Of a DNA stretch of 64,000 nt, positions 1 to 12,386 are shown piece by piece. The stretch comes from Hyposmocoma kahamanoa (taxonomy: Eukaryota; Arthropoda; Insecta; Lepidoptera; Cosmopterigidae): NCBI RefSeq assembly GCF_003589595.1, contig NW_020653945.1, positions 25,133,007 through 25,197,006 on the forward strand, read 5' to 3'. The position numbers and the translations under genes were made by a program. The stretch's first letter is position 1. Every line of letters starts with the position of its first letter. The notes under the pieces were generated by a model. That model was given only the letters and a program-made list of their open reading frames with translations, did not search any database and was not told the origin of the DNA.

Positions 1-191
1 TTCCATCAGGTGAAATGGAGGGCAAATGCGCACTTATTTTTTATATAAAAAAAATACTAATGTCGTATCAAGAGTTTTTGTGAGTTATGACAAAGCAGTG
101 AGATCTTACTCAGCTTTCAGAGACCAACGTTCTTTATATTAAAATATTGTAATACACTGACAAAAAGAGATTATTAGGACACGATTCAAAT

Positions 192-750
192 GTGAAGCAT
201 AAAACCATAAGTGATCTCATGTTAACAGCAGTGGTGCCAATCGTAAAAAACAAGACGGGTGATTCATCGGATCCATCTAATTATAGACCGATTTCTTTGG
301 CCACCGTGATTGCAAAAGTTCTGGACAGTCTGCTTGACGACCACCTGGGTAAGCACCTGAGTCTAAATGATGCACAATTTTGTTTTAGACCAGGCCTGTT
401 GACTGAGAGTGCTGTCTTGTGTCTCAAGCATACTGTCCAGTACAATACTGTCCACTATACTGCTAGAAAGACCCCGGTTTACGCGTGCTACCTAGACCTC
501 TCGAGCGCCTTTGATCTGGTTTCATATAATGTATTGTGGGACAAACTATATAATGAGACCAGTTTGCCGCGTGAAGTAACAGACTTGTTTAGGTATTGGT
601 ACAATAACCAAAGCTACTTTATCAGATAGGGAACTGCTATCTCGGACTGTTATGGATTGGAATGCAGGGCGAAGCAGGGGAGGCTGAGATCGCCCACGCT
701 TTTCAATTTATATATGAATAGACTCATTGAGCTGAGCAGCACAATGGTAA
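192..750 (+). pseudogene. Non-LTR retrotransposon reverse transcriptase fragment
   Basis: An open frame at 192-629 carries NYRPISLATVIAKV, LNDAQFCFRPGL, and YLDLSSAFDLV (RT motifs 1-3). After a stop it continues as GLEC-RAKQGRLRSPTLFNLYMN (630-750), a decayed RT motif 4. The YADD active site is absent. Truncated and dead. Confidence 0.85.
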
Positions 751-2111
751 AGCATGTAATTGTATTTAGTACATTCTAATGTACAGTCAATGTTCTAAGA
801 TACCTGATACCCTAGCCAAACTTTTGGTTCCGAGAGCGTTTAACAGAAAGTGTAAGTTAAATTGATTATCAAGTCATTCAGCAAATCGAGTCCGACACAA
901 AAATTTCTTAACGGTATAGGTTGTGTTTCTTGAAATTTCGCCCGTAAGTATTGTACGTCCTGTATTAGATTATTAAATATTTATCAAATGACTTACTAAG
1001 AGTGTTTAAGACGTAAGAAAGTCCCACATCGCCCTCGCAGTGAATTTTAAGGAAGTATCCTACTATAGCTCTGAATGTGACGTATATCATATTGGATGAT
1101 GCTATGGCAAAACTGTCCCAGCCTGGATTTACCTGTAGTTATTTAAAATAAACAATGAATAAAAAATATATTACTAGTAATATTTCTTTATTAAATAAGG
1201 TGGCAAAAGTGATATATGTACATATAATTGCCAAAGTTGAAGGAGACATGGAAAAAAATGGCCACGAAGGACGTTTTCAGACCAAATCGAGAATGTTCTT
1301 AAAAAAGCTGGATAGCGTAGTGAGAAGAATAGGCTAAAGCGAAGCAAGATAAATTTTCCAGGATCGTGTATAGGTAGTTACTACCTAACGTGACGGGAAT
1401 TCAAAGATATGAATTTACGTATGCATGTTTCTTATTACAATGACATAAGGACAATTTATATTCACACCGCCCGAACTGTATAACAAATCATTATGTCCAC
1501 ATACGTAATACGTTAGTATACACGATGCAACAAAAAGTTTACCAGCTTTTGGTACCCCATATTTTCAACTGATAATTATACTCCAATTATTAAAACCTTA
1601 AACATAAAATTTGACAGATGAAAGTGTCATTATGGATATCACTATCTTGGCAGCCATTTTGCCATCCAATTAGGTATTCCAAGCGCGTTAGTGGTTAAGA
1701 ATAACAATTATCACAATATAAAACAATACCGGTTCAGTGCTCCTGGCAGTCAGTACGTGAAGTATTGGAGGGCCACTTGTTGACTCTGATAGCAACGCAA
1801 AGTCGATTATCTGCAAACAAATTTTGTACACTATGGCATACGTTTTACTATTGGGAAAACCTCCAAGCAGAAAATTGGGCCTCATCCACTAAGCTGGCGC
1901 AATATGGGTCGGGGACATTGCACTACTATGAAGAGTTTAACGAACCGTTTACATTATTTATTTAAATGAAAAGTGGTGTCAAAATTACCTAATATTTTCA
2001 GTTAATTTCACGAGAGGTAAATTTAGACACATTTTCTAACTACATACTAACATTTAGAAACTATCAATTTATTCTATTTTTGGCACTGTGTTCTTTGACT
2101 GTAGTATATAA

Positions 2112-2205
2112 CTGCCTCGGTGGCCGAACGGTTACCGTGCTGCACTGTCATGAAGAACTCCCGGACGATTTCCGGACCGGCAGAAATATTTGTATGGCCT
2201 CCATG
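2112..2205 (+). repeat. SINE family S1 fragment (tRNA-headed)
   Basis: ACTGCCTCGGTGGCCGAACG followed by a decayed body and AATATTTGTATGGCC matches the head of the S1 SINE seen intact at 43258. It carries an A-box-like GTGGCCGAACGG. Confidence 0.7.
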
Positions 2206-2773
2206 GGTTATCGGTATAAAAATTAGAGCAGTAAAATTTGTGAATTCGTAACCGTAGTACCTACCTGAAATGGAGTGCAGGACGTAATTTTCTAAAAATT
2301 TTAATAAAAAGTCGTTTAACAAAAAACTCCGATTTTTTTATATACATATATTTTTTTAGAGTTGTTACAAACTGGGCAACATCCCGTTTCCTGTTTATCG
2401 ATAAGTTTTCGGGCACCTTGTATTTGTTATAAATTTATACAGCTTAACTAAAACCACAAACGAAGGCAAAATACTTTTTCATAGAATAAAGCCCATGCCA
2501 ATAATGGCACATAATTGTGAAAGATTACACTGCTTTTGGATATATTTAAATGTCGTCATATTGAGACTTCTTCCAATTTTTATATATATCTCACCCACCA
2601 CCCAAGACCCCATCACACTACTTTTTTCTTTCGGGTTTTTTACATTTCTTACAAAATGGATTGAAATGGACTACCTATAATAACATAGATGCGGCAAAAA
2701 CATGAAGAATTCGTGATTTCCGAATTTTCTCGATTATTATATCTACAGCCTAGTTACTGTAGGAAATTTTTTT

Positions 2774-3212
2774 TATCTACACACATATCATAAACCCTCT
2801 ATATTGTGTTCAAAAACCGCAAATTACGACCAGCATAAAGATAAACTGTTTTGTTAGAACAAATTTCTTATCTGTGAAAATGTTATTATTGCTTCATAAT
2901 AACATACAATTCAATGTTATTATTACATTCAAATTTGGAACATCTCTGAAAATCAAAACAATTTGTTTCGACCTCAATTCTAATATCAGTCGAGATGAAG
3001 TTTTATTCGAAATGAAATGTCAATAGCAAAAATATTTTGACAATTTCACACTTTATTTGATATCGAATGATATGATAGTAGGGGCCGACTCTACATTGTC
3101 TATGAATTAAAAAAACTACGGTTGTGTAACATGCTTGAGAAAAGTTTTTATTTGACTCCATTTCGCCAGTCGGAACATGCAGTTCCTGAACACATCATAG
3201 AGAGCTTAATAT
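2774..3212. repeat. Direct duplicate, copy 1 (about 430 bp)
   Basis: Runs from ACACACATATCATAAACCCT to CATAGAGAGCTTAATATT and matches 3978-4413 in the same order and orientation with scattered substitutions and small indels. Shared landmarks are AACCGCAAATTACGACCA, TCAGTCGAGATGAAG and CATTTCGCCAGTCG. No coding potential. Confidence 0.85.
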
Positions 3213-3813
3213 TTTCATTTCATTTTTTTTAAATTTTATTTATGCGCGCGTGGAAGTCTACGATACTAATTTTGAAATCGGCCAATAGTTTGCCAACGGG
3301 TCAGTTTTCTGGCAATGGAGAAAACATTAAAACTTAGTTATCGACTGATACCGAATCGTTATGGATATGCGCACCTCTATACGTGCATCTGTGAAAGTCT
3401 GCAGGAGTTGATGCTAAGAAACTCAAAATGACGTCACAGGAATGAACAGTTTTGATATTTTCCTAATAAAAATGTTACGTAATTACATCATAATTGTTAA
3501 TATTTTCAATATCACATCCCTGTCGACAATTTATTACATGTGTTTAGGCCATAGCCGCCACACAGACTCAATACTTCACACGTTTGAAGGTTCTAAATGT
3601 CGCCGTACAGGTTAATAAATATATAACAGAAAACACCGATAAATTTATCGCTTTTCAATTGAATTCCATTATATTGAAATCTATATTTCTATAACAGTCG
3701 GATTGCCAAAGCCAAAAGCCAAACAATCAAGCTGAAATCTTTTCAATTATTATTATACACCCGAGTAAGGTTCATAAAACTTTATTGTTATTGGAACAAT
3801 AACATTATTCGCT

Positions 3814-3868
3814 AACCGAGGCCTGCCTGCCTGAGTGTATGTGACACTCAGGCAGGCACGCCTCGGTT
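3814..3868. repeat. Hairpin-forming inverted repeat
   Basis: Two 25-nt arms, AACCGAGGC(C/G)TGCC..., differ by one base and flank a 5-nt loop. It is GC-rich within AT-rich DNA and lies between the two copies of the direct duplicate. Confidence 0.85.
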
Positions 3869-3977
3869 CAAAACGAAAGATTCAAAAACGAACTTTGTAA
3901 CTTGTTAAGTACGTTTGTAATTTTTAAGTGTATTGAATTTCACGATGTTTTACTATCACGATTTTCAATTATTTTTT

Positions 3978-4413
3978 ATATACACACATATCATAAACCC
4001 TCCATGATGTGTTCAAAAACCGCAAATTACGACCACCACAAAGATACACTGTTTTGTTACAACAACGTTCTTACTTCTTAACTGTGAAAATGTTATTAAT
4101 AACATCAAATTCAATTTTATTATTACTTTCAAATTTCGAACATCTCTGAACAACAAAACAATTTGATTCGACCTCAATTCTAATATCAGTCGAGATGAAG
4201 TTTTATTCGAAATGAAATGTCAATAGCAAACAATCTTGACAAATTTCACACGTTACTTATATGTTACTTATATATTATATAGTTGGGTCCAGCTCTAGTT
4301 TGTCTATGAATTAAATAAAAACGCTTGTTTGACATGCGTGAGAAAAGTTTTTATTTGCCGCCATTTCGCCAGTCGTAACATGCGGTTCTTGAACACAGCA
4401 TAGAGAGCTTATA
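3978..4413. repeat. Direct duplicate, copy 2
   Basis: Second copy of the block at 2774-3212, about 1.2 kb away, followed at once by a SINE. Either a local duplication or two insertions of one element of unknown type. Confidence 0.85.
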
Positions 4414-4489
4414 TTACGTGTAATAGATAAAACAGTGTATAATTAGGCATTAAATCACTCGTGTGATGTATTTAAACCCACAGTCGTAT

Positions 4490-4702
4490 TGTATAACGCA
4501 CACACTCAACATAGCCCCGCACTAGGGAAACCCTGTGTCGCGGGTGCCATGGACACACACATAGACAATCACAAATTACACCCAAACTCACGAGAGAAAT
4601 AAATGTAAGCCATACAAACATTTCTCCCGGCCCGGGAATCGAACCTTGGACCTCTGCGTGGCAGTCCGGCATGGTAACCCTTCGGCCACGGAGGCAGTTG
4701 CC
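4490..4702 (-). repeat. SINE family S1 copy
   Basis: Minus-strand copy: CCTCCGTGGCCGAA...GGTTCGATTCCCGGGCCGGG head with tRNA A and B boxes, then the S1 body ending GTGTGCGTTATA. Nearly identical to 7456-7661 and 43258-43470. Confidence 0.85.
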
Positions 4703-4734
4703 TTGCTATTTTGTAACAGTCACATAAACTTAGT

Positions 4735-4915
4735 AGTTTGTTAAAATAATTATAACAAACTAGTGGAGTAATTGCACAAACTATTGTGCAATTAATAAGA
4801 TCGAATAATAAAATCGAAACACTAAGAAAAATTAATTCGATCCGGTTGGATTCGAACCAGCACACTCAGGCAATCCGTGTCAGGTGCACTGTCAATTAAG
4901 CCACGGACCGAACTA
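4735..4915 (-). repeat. SINE family S3 copy (tRNA-headed)
   Basis: Reverse complement starts GTTCGGTCCGTGGCTTAATT and has a GGTTCGAATCC B box, then a body reaching CTCCACTAGTTTGTTA on the plus strand. S3 is the third SINE family here, distinct in body from S1 and S2. Confidence 0.75.
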
Positions 4916-5014
4916 AAAAATGTCTTCTTGTTTTTGGTAATTAACGACTTTTTTGCTGTAGAATTTTAATAATCAGGGCTAGGGTATATAGTAATTATGG
5001 CTTTATTTATTTTT

Positions 5015-6035
5015 AACCGTTTCCAAAAAAAGGAGGATTTTCTCAATTCGACTGTATGTTTTTTTTGTATATATGTTACGTGATAACTCCAGTATTTGTG
5101 AACCGATTTTCATGATTCTTTTTTGTTAGAAGAAGTGCACCTCCATAGTGGTCCCATTTAATTTTGAAGAAAATCATTCCCCTCTAAGGATGGCTGTTCA
5201 CGCATGAAGATTCATTTTTATAAATAGCGCCTAAATTTTATTAAAAGGAGCAATTATTTTAATGGTAGATTTTGCTATTCTCCAATTCAAGGCGTTTTTC
5301 ACTCTCAATCACGGACTTGTATTGTAAACTGGACCGCTCACTAAGTTAACAAAACGAGCCGAGTGAGAGGCTTCAAAGTAGTAATGCGTCTCTTTCTAAC
5401 AGGGTGTCCATTCATGTTTCAGCCAGCCATATTGTTTTTAACTTTTTAATTTTTACAGAAAATATGGCCGCTTACAGATGACCAAAACTAATAATATTAT
5501 TTCAGAATATAAATTAGAATACTTATTTGATATGCTACTTCTTAGATGAAGGTTTCATTGCTGGCATATTTTTTTGTATTATTACAGTAAAAGCATATTA
5601 CCTTCAAGCTAATTTTATTTAACCAAAATTTAAAAAGTTACTAGAACTAGATACTGCCTAAGATGATTTTATTTAGCGTTGGCAACATGTTAGACAAGGA
5701 CAGACCACTACAGCTATCTTGCGTGACTCGGTTTTTTTACTTTTACTTAAAATAAACCTTAACATAACTCAATAAGGTGTAAATTTTTAATATTGGTATA
5801 TCGAAGTGCGCGATCCAGTTTATGAAATATATAAATCCATGCTCTCAATATATTTTGAGTAGTGAGAACCGATTTTTGTTATCTTCTGTGTCAAGTCCCG
5901 TATAGTGGCGAACTAGGGGATGAATCCGTGTTTGGTCACTTACCGATAATCGATTTCAATAAAACTTGGTGATTATATATAATTCCACGTACTTTTGAGG
6001 TCGGGTTTTTTAGTACTCTGTACTAAGATTATCCT
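5015..6035 (+). repeat. TIR-type repeat family P, interrupted by about 540 bp
   Basis: 5015-5318 (AAAAGGAGGATTTTCTCAA to CGTTTTTCACTCTCAA) and 5862-6030 (GAGTAGTGAGAACCG to GGTCGGGTTTTTTAGTACTC) are the two halves of one element that is continuous at 18145-18560. The intervening 5319-5861 is unrelated insert. Full ends elsewhere read ACCGACTTCAAAAAAAGGA. Confidence 0.7.
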
Positions 6036-6066
6036 AAGTTTACTTAATAACAGCTTTACTGGTAAC

Positions 6067-6158
6067 CTAACAGTTTGACCTATCGCCTCTCAAGCAGAGG
6101 GTCGTGGGTTTGAATCCAGGTTTGTGCCTCTGAATTTTTTGGAATTTATGTGCGTAAT
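6067..6158 (+). repeat. SINE family S2, cut by the assembly gap
   Basis: CTAACAGTTTGACCTATCGC, CTCTCAAGCAGAGGGTCGTG, GGTTTGAATCCAGG: a tRNA-like A/B-box head of the SINE that elsewhere ends in TGATGATGATG. Confidence 0.75.
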
Positions 6159-6558
6159 NNNNNNNNNNNNNNNNNNNNNNNNNNNNNNNNNNNNNNNNNN
6201 NNNNNNNNNNNNNNNNNNNNNNNNNNNNNNNNNNNNNNNNNNNNNNNNNNNNNNNNNNNNNNNNNNNNNNNNNNNNNNNNNNNNNNNNNNNNNNNNNNNN
6301 NNNNNNNNNNNNNNNNNNNNNNNNNNNNNNNNNNNNNNNNNNNNNNNNNNNNNNNNNNNNNNNNNNNNNNNNNNNNNNNNNNNNNNNNNNNNNNNNNNNN
6401 NNNNNNNNNNNNNNNNNNNNNNNNNNNNNNNNNNNNNNNNNNNNNNNNNNNNNNNNNNNNNNNNNNNNNNNNNNNNNNNNNNNNNNNNNNNNNNNNNNNN
6501 NNNNNNNNNNNNNNNNNNNNNNNNNNNNNNNNNNNNNNNNNNNNNNNNNNNNNNNNNN
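6159..6558. other. Assembly gap, 400 N
   Basis: Run of N; nothing can be said. Open frames across it are artefacts. Confidence 1.
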
Positions 6559-7455
6559 GATTAAAATAAACACAGAAAAATGTCCTGTGTTTAAAAATTT
6601 TCCGATCACTACAAACGATGCCCCACGATGTGTTGCATCGGGGCGTTGCGATGCCTCAGCGGAGACGCGACGTTGTACTACATATAAATTAGAACCACGT
6701 GGGTTGCCTATCAGAAGAACCACGAAAGTAATTTTGAGAGGAAAATGTTTTTTCTAAACATAATCTAACCAAACCTAATCGTGAGTTTGCGATAAACATC
6801 CAATATATCCTGAAAGAACAACGGTTTTGTTACAATTCTGTTTTCGGGGTAATGAAAATTATTTAATTATTTATATATTATTACGTTATTTCGAAAAAAA
6901 AAATTCGTCTTTGTGATAGGTTATCCACCACGTTTTTTCTAGACAAACAAATGTCAACAAGACTAGCATACCTATTAAAGCGAATAAATTAAAAATATTT
7001 ACATCGTTTATTATCATTTTTATTTACTACGTTTTTTACTTGTAAGCATCAAACAGTACCTTCCAAAACATTTTTGAAAATACAAATCGGACGCAGTAAG
7101 CAGCAATGGCCCATAAAGTACCTCGAATGATGACGTCAACGATTGTTACTTCACTCGAGAAGTACAGGAGGCGACGTTTTCTGAAAAAATGTAAATAAAG
7201 TAAGTTTGAAAACGTAAAGTCGTCGTTAGACCTTGGTGACGACTGCGGCGTGACCATTTTGTGTGATAAATTTGTACAGTACCCTTAGGGACTTGTATAA
7301 TAAGCAATGGTCGGAAAAAGGTGTTCCACATACATAGACACATGTGTAGATATAGCTACAAGGAGTCACATTATCACAAATCTGTTGCCTCTTTTAAATT
7401 AGCCTATAAGAAGTTTTTATTATAATAATAATAATAATAAATAAATAATAAATAA

Positions 7456-7661
7456 TAACGCACACACTCAACATAGCCCCGCACTAGGGAAACCCTGTGT
7501 CGCGGGTGCCATGGACACACATATAGACAACCACAAATTACGCCCAAACTCACGAGAGAAATAAATGTAGGCCATACAAACATTTCTCCCGACCCGGGAA
7601 TCGAACCTGGGACCTCTGCGTGGCAGTCCGGCATGGTAACCGTTCGGCCACGGAGGCAGTT
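7456..7661 (-). repeat. SINE family S1 copy
   Basis: Near-identical to the minus-strand copy at 4490, with a (TAA)n-like tail at 7425-7455, so a recent retroposition is likely. Confidence 0.85.
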
Positions 7662-7751
7662 ATCAACTCAATTATAATCTCATTACATAAGGTAGTCGTG
7701 CATTGCTTGCAAAGTTCTTAAAAAGTGATCAGAGCCAATTTGTACAATGTG

Positions 7752-7848
7752 TTAACACTAATCACCTCACTTACACTACATATACTCACCTCACTTACAC
7801 TACATATACTCACCTCACTCACACTACGTATACTCACCTCACTTACAC
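7752..7848. repeat. Tandem repeat, about 27-bp unit, four copies
   Basis: CACCTCACTTACACTACATA-TACT repeats four times with few changes. It sits just inside a LINE-like 3' region. Confidence 0.85.
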
Positions 7849-7849
7849 T

Positions 7850-8247
7850 ACATTATAATCACATTTTTGGTATTTATTTCATTTTTATTATTATGTATCT
7901 ATGTTAGGATTAGTTTATGGTTTTGTTTAATATTTTAAGTTTTGATTTATATTTGTAATTAAGTTTTATACCTAATCTTTATATTTCTTTTTTGTTTTAT
8001 TTTTATCTTACCGCCTGCTTGGACGAGGCGCCATCTTTCTTTTTGTCCATATATGGCGCCATCTTTCTTTTTGTCCATATATGGCGCCACTGAAAACCAG
8101 CGTAATGAGGCGTTCTTCAACGTGTCATTACAAAAAGCTGAGTGGTGACCGTTTTGGTAATATATAATGTATGATTGTGTTTGTTTTGTATTATTTATTG
8201 TAAAATGTTGCCAAATAAATTATTTTTCTTTCTTTCTTTCTTTCATT
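7850..8247 (+). repeat. Probable 3' end of a non-LTR retrotransposon
   Basis: GC-richer block with a 28-bp direct duplicate (GGCGCCATCTTTCTTTTTGT) at 8028-8086, followed by CCAAATAAATT and a (TTTC)n tail, the layout of a LINE 3' UTR with polyadenylation signal and simple-repeat tail. Confidence 0.6.
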
Positions 8248-8559
8248 AAGTTGTTAAAACCACCAAATTTTAATTAATTATTTTTTTAATTCCGGATTTC
8301 CGGAAATGGTTTTACTTCACTGACCTAGGAAGTCGAAGTTGGATTTTAAAGTAATTCTAATGGTGCCATGTGAAAAATACAGTAGATAACTGACTTTACC
8401 AAAACAGAGCATAAAAAGTAACGCGAATGGTCACTCTCCGCCCCTCTCTAGCTTAAGATACCGCATATTGACGGTCACATTGGCGGAACGGCGACATTTG
8501 CTAATAGAATTTAAGAAAAAATAACAATTAAAAATTTTATTTACAAGGGGAATGTTAGG

Positions 8560-9075
8560 ACATTTTAGTTTGCATTAGTTCAACGTTGCATAAATTCAAA
8601 AACACAGTATAACAGATGTTCCTAAATTCAAACCAATAGCAGAAATGTCGTATTTTAAAAGGAAAACATTCACGCTGGGTTATTTTTTTATACTTCATGT
8701 TCCTTTGACGAAAGTAAATTACAGACGAAATTCATACTTCATTAGGGCGAGTGAATACTATAACAAAATAGCAAAACAGCACGATATTGACTTATTTTGT
8801 ACCACACCTGACCAACTTAAACGACTTCTTAGTAATAAGTTTTTTAATTCTTCTTATTAGAGTGTAATTCTTTTCTTTTTCTTTGGACGAATTTCTCCTT
8901 TTAATCATATTGTTTTCTAAATTCTTTCCTCATTAATTGTGCACCGACCAAACATAAAGCTTATTTATTATCTGTGGAAGCTTGTAATTGGCCGTCTGTA
9001 TTTATTTTTTTGTATGTACTTGTACCTAGCTGTTAGTTTCCCTACAAATGTAAAATAAAAGACTTTTATATAAAA
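8560..9075 (+). pseudogene. Non-LTR retrotransposon C-terminal and 3' UTR fragment
   Basis: The frame at 8645-8860 reads VNYRRNSYFIRASEYYNKIA then a tail ending LKRLLSNKFF, like the post-RT C-terminus of Jockey/CR1-type elements (NSF..RA...YN.L). An AATAAA-bearing tail ends near 9070. Confidence 0.6.
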
Positions 9076-9564
9076 ACAACTGCTGATTGCTTAAACAAGA
9101 CAAAAAAAGTGCCATTTTTAATGGCCTTACCCATGTACGGCTAATAATATTCATAAATAGAAAATAAAGAGAGAAATTTCTTTCATCCGGAATTCGAAAA
9201 AGTAATTAATTAATATTTGGTAATTTTACCAACTCTATGTCGCTCCTTATAGCTATATCTATACATGTATCTATATATGTGGTTAACCTTTTTCCGACCA
9301 CTGATAATAAGACAAGTAATGTAATTGGTTTATTCCCTGTAGTTCCATGTACTCTGTTCGGCGTGGAACAATTGTAACCCAAAAGTAAACGACTGCATAA
9401 GTAGTAGTACACCTTGCATTAGTACACACCCGCTGCACTCCGTGTACGGAGGCACACATTAGCACAATTTGGCGCGGCACTCGCGTTGCACAACGCGGGT
9501 CATCGCACACAACATTCATTATACAAACGTTCGCTCAGTGTTCAAAAACGACTACAAAAGTACC

Positions 9565-9900
9565 TACTAAATTTTATTGAAATATCCCCTAGTTCGCCAA
9601 TATACAGGACTTGACACTGGAGATAATAAAAATCGGTTCTCACTACTCGAAGCCTTGAATTGGAGAAATAGCAAAATCAAACATTAAAGTAATTGCTCCT
9701 AAATTAAAGTTAGGCGCTATTTATAAAAATTAATTCATGCGTGAACAGCCAACCTTCGAGGTGATTGACTTTCTTGAAAATGAAATGGGACCACTATGGA
9801 AGTACCGCCTTTCCAACAAAAAGAGAATCATGAAAATCGGTTCACAAATACCGGAGTTATCGCGTAACATACATACAAAAAAAACATGCAGTCTGTAAAG
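9565..9900. repeat. Repeat family P, partial copy
   Basis: Contains CCCCTAGTTCGCCA, GAGATAATAAAAATCGGTTC, CATGCGTGAACAGCC and GGTTCACAAATACCGGAGTT, shared in order with 18230-18540 and, inverted, with 5015-6035. Confidence 0.8.
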
Positions 9901-10188
9901 TACTGCATTTGACAAAGGTTATTTCAAAACAGCACGAGAATACTGTGATGAATAACGGACTATATTTTTTCATATTATGATTACAACCTGTTTTCTTTTA
10001 CTTGTTTTCAACCTCTATTTACCCAATACTGAGTGAAGGTCTATTCCAATGCCCACTATTCCTTTCAGTCTTGCGCCTTTCTTATCCAATTTTTCCCAGT
10101 CACAGGCCAGTCCAGTCAGTCTAGCGCATTGTTTGCCTACCTATGCTTATGTACCCTTCTTTGGATCTCCACTCACCCCTCTTGTACC

Positions 10189-10653
10189 CAGAGATGGGCT
10201 AATTCCCGGGTTTTGACCCGGCGCTTTGTTAAAGCCCAAAATCGAGGGCAAAAATTATTTACAAGTAATTGTAAAATAATAGGTTTGTAAACCGAGTTTT
10301 GATCAAAATGAATGATATTATTACAAAGGTTTATTGCTTTCTGATCCAGACGATTCGCTTTTATATTAAATCGATTCGCTTTAAAAATCACATTGAAATA
10401 AATCGTTACAAAAAAATCGATTTTCATAAAATTGGAATTGTAATGTGCATCCATATTAGTGTAATAGTGGATTGCAAGGTGGTTATTATGTGTATCTCCT
10501 TCGTCTAAAAAAGATTTTCTACATCGAAATTTGTAATAACTGTGGAATTATTCTGCCTACGATTATGGGTAGAAATGGGTTAAAATGGCTTGTGGTAAAA
10601 ACCCGGTTAAAACCCGGGCGGGTTGGTTTGATTTAACCCAATGCCCATCTCTG
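10189..10653. mobile_element. hAT-type MITE, 465 bp
   Basis: Exact 11-bp terminal inverted repeats CAGAGATGGGC/GCCCATCTCTG, subterminal GGGTTTTGACCCGG-type repeats, and flanks CTTGTACC / CTTGTAGT that share six of eight bases, consistent with a decayed 8-bp target duplication. CAGAG ends are typical of hAT elements. Confidence 0.8.
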
Positions 10654-10924
10654 CTTGTAGTTCATCTGTGTTTTTCTTTACACGGCAAGCAAGGTCCTAA
10701 CAGTATATGTAGCCAGATGAACGTCATGATGGCAGCCGTAATCTTTCCCTCGAGGATTCTTAGCACAACTTACCACCTACTGTACCGTAGGATCAACTAA
10801 AATAACATTGTGACAACCCTACGCTCCAAGAGACGTGTAAATTGACGCAATGATCAGGCAGGAGTTGGACTACTTTTCTTGAATCCGAACAGCATGTGTA
10901 AATTTTTTTATCTAAGTTTAGCTC

Positions 10925-11230
10925 CACGCGTTGCTGTCTTTTATGTATGACCTAAACCAACTCAGTGCTATGTCCCTATTAGCATACTTCTCTATGTTTA
11001 TCAGCAATCTATCATGTGCCGCGAAATCAAATGCTGGAGACATGTCCAGAAACAATACTGTGTGTAGTTTTTGTTTCAAGAGCTTTAATCAGTATTTCGA
11101 CAATATTGAAAACACCCTCAGCAGTCGGTTTTCCCTTTTGGAAGCCGAATTGTTCTGGTTTTATAATGTAAAATTGTGTGCAATAGTCCATTAATCGAAT
11201 GTATACATGCATTTTTCGAAAATTTTCGTC
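10925..11230 (-). pseudogene. Non-LTR reverse transcriptase fragment
   Basis: Minus-strand frame (11027-11212) reads EQFGFQKGKPTAEGVFNIVE then ILIKALETKT, the RT motif around FGF.KG.ST; further decayed codons resemble the next RT block. Truncated at both ends. Confidence 0.7.
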
Positions 11231-11245
11231 GCTATTCGCTGTATT

Positions 11246-11400
11246 TTAAATTTAATTCCTCAATCCGGCCGGATCGAAGGAATTTTTTCTGAGTGTTCGA
11301 TCTTTGTATTAATAATTATAATACACTAGTGGAGTAATTTCACAAAAAATAATTGAATATCAATTCATTAAAAATTTAAAATTGCAATAATACGTATTGA
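11246..11400 (+). repeat. SINE family S3 partial copy
   Basis: CCGGCCGGATCGAAGGAATT, then GTTCGATCTTTGTATTAATA and ACTAGTGGAGTAATTTCAC: S3 body without the tRNA head. Confidence 0.75.
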
Positions 11401-11793
11401 TGGTATTCAACTTTCAACGATATGCCAACAGAGTAAAGTTCAAATTATATTAACAGTCCAGAATTTGTTATTTCTTTTGAAATTTGAAACTACGACCAAT
11501 TATTATGAAGATTTCATTGTGTTTCAAATTATAAATGTGTGAGTTTTCGCGGGAGTAGTGGTTCTGATAGTAATCGAGACTTAAGCCACTTCCATTTGTT
11601 TTTATTGCACAGACATGCTACTGCAGCGTAAAAAAGCGACTGTCTAATTTGAACGCGTCTTTACTCTAAATAAGATTTATTTGGCCATTATTATATTGAT
11701 GTGGTTTAAATATCAGAGTAATATAATTACAAATTCAAATTTGTTTGCCAAATAATCCATTAAGTAAGAAACATACACATACAAGTACTGTAC

Positions 11794-11968
11794 TAACGCA
11801 TAAAAGTCCTGTTGTGCCGTCCAAAAATATTGTGGCCCCTTGGTATCATTTGTCTTAAACCAAAAGAAGTCGTTTGAAACATTTTCCGTGCGAACTTTTT
11901 CCTTGAACTTCTCCATAGTAAGGCAAACAATTTTTCTTCCAAAAAATTGTGTATTATTGGCGGCACAT
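11794..11968 (-). CDS. Candidate exon, extracellular-loop-like (possible SLC6 relative)
   Basis: On the minus strand the acceptor GCATTTCTTTTAG is followed in phase 2 by CAANNTQFFGRKIVCLTMEK, FKEKVRTENVSNDFFWFKTN and DTKGPQYFWTAQQDFYAL, open throughout. As in the loop-2 exon of the plus-strand gene, the intron falls in phase 2 just before a Cys, there are N-glycosylation sequons (NNT, NVS, NDT), a second Cys, and an aromatic YFW near the end. No donor is convincing. It may be an exon of a second SLC6-like gene, or chance. Confidence 0.3.
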
Positions 11969-12183
11969 CTAAAAGAAATGCTAGCAATACTGTTCACCGT
12001 AAAACCAGGATACTCGCCTCAGAACAAAGTTCCAATATGAAATTGTATAGAAAAGTATTGTTTGTTACAATACAAAAACAATACATAATATTATATGACT
12101 AAATATATACTCATATAACCAATCTATATACACATAAATACATAATACTTAATTCATACACATATATATTTAATATATACAAC

Positions 12184-12385
12184 AATGTCAAACAAATGGG
12201 ATGTAGATTGAGACTCGAATATGAAATCGCTGACTAATTGCTTGAAAGCTAGCTTATTCGGCGCTTTTTGAATAGGAGACGGTAGAGAGTTCCAGAGTCG
12301 TATTGCCTGAAGAGTAAATGAGTTAGAAAGAAAACCAGTATTTAGTAGTATTAGAGCCCTTTGTGAAAGAGTTCAGGATAGTACT
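12184..12385 (-). pseudogene. Non-LTR retrotransposon C-terminal fragment
   Basis: Minus-strand codons read SNSFTLQAIRLWNSLPSPIQ then KAPNKLAFKQL, a classic Jockey-like C-terminus (F...A.RLWN.LP..I). It is broken by stops upstream. Confidence 0.7.
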
Positions 12386-12386
12386 T

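Noticed and set aside
4820..4910. tRNA-like sequence with anticodon-arm look and a GGTTCGAATCC box
   Set aside because: It is followed by the S3 body and repeated many times, so it is a SINE head rather than a tRNA gene.
6067..6723. 218-codon frame
   Set aside because: Most of it is the N gap; the rest is SINE sequence.
7752..7848. Four regular repeats considered as a CRISPR-like array
   Set aside because: They are contiguous tandem units without spacers, in animal DNA.
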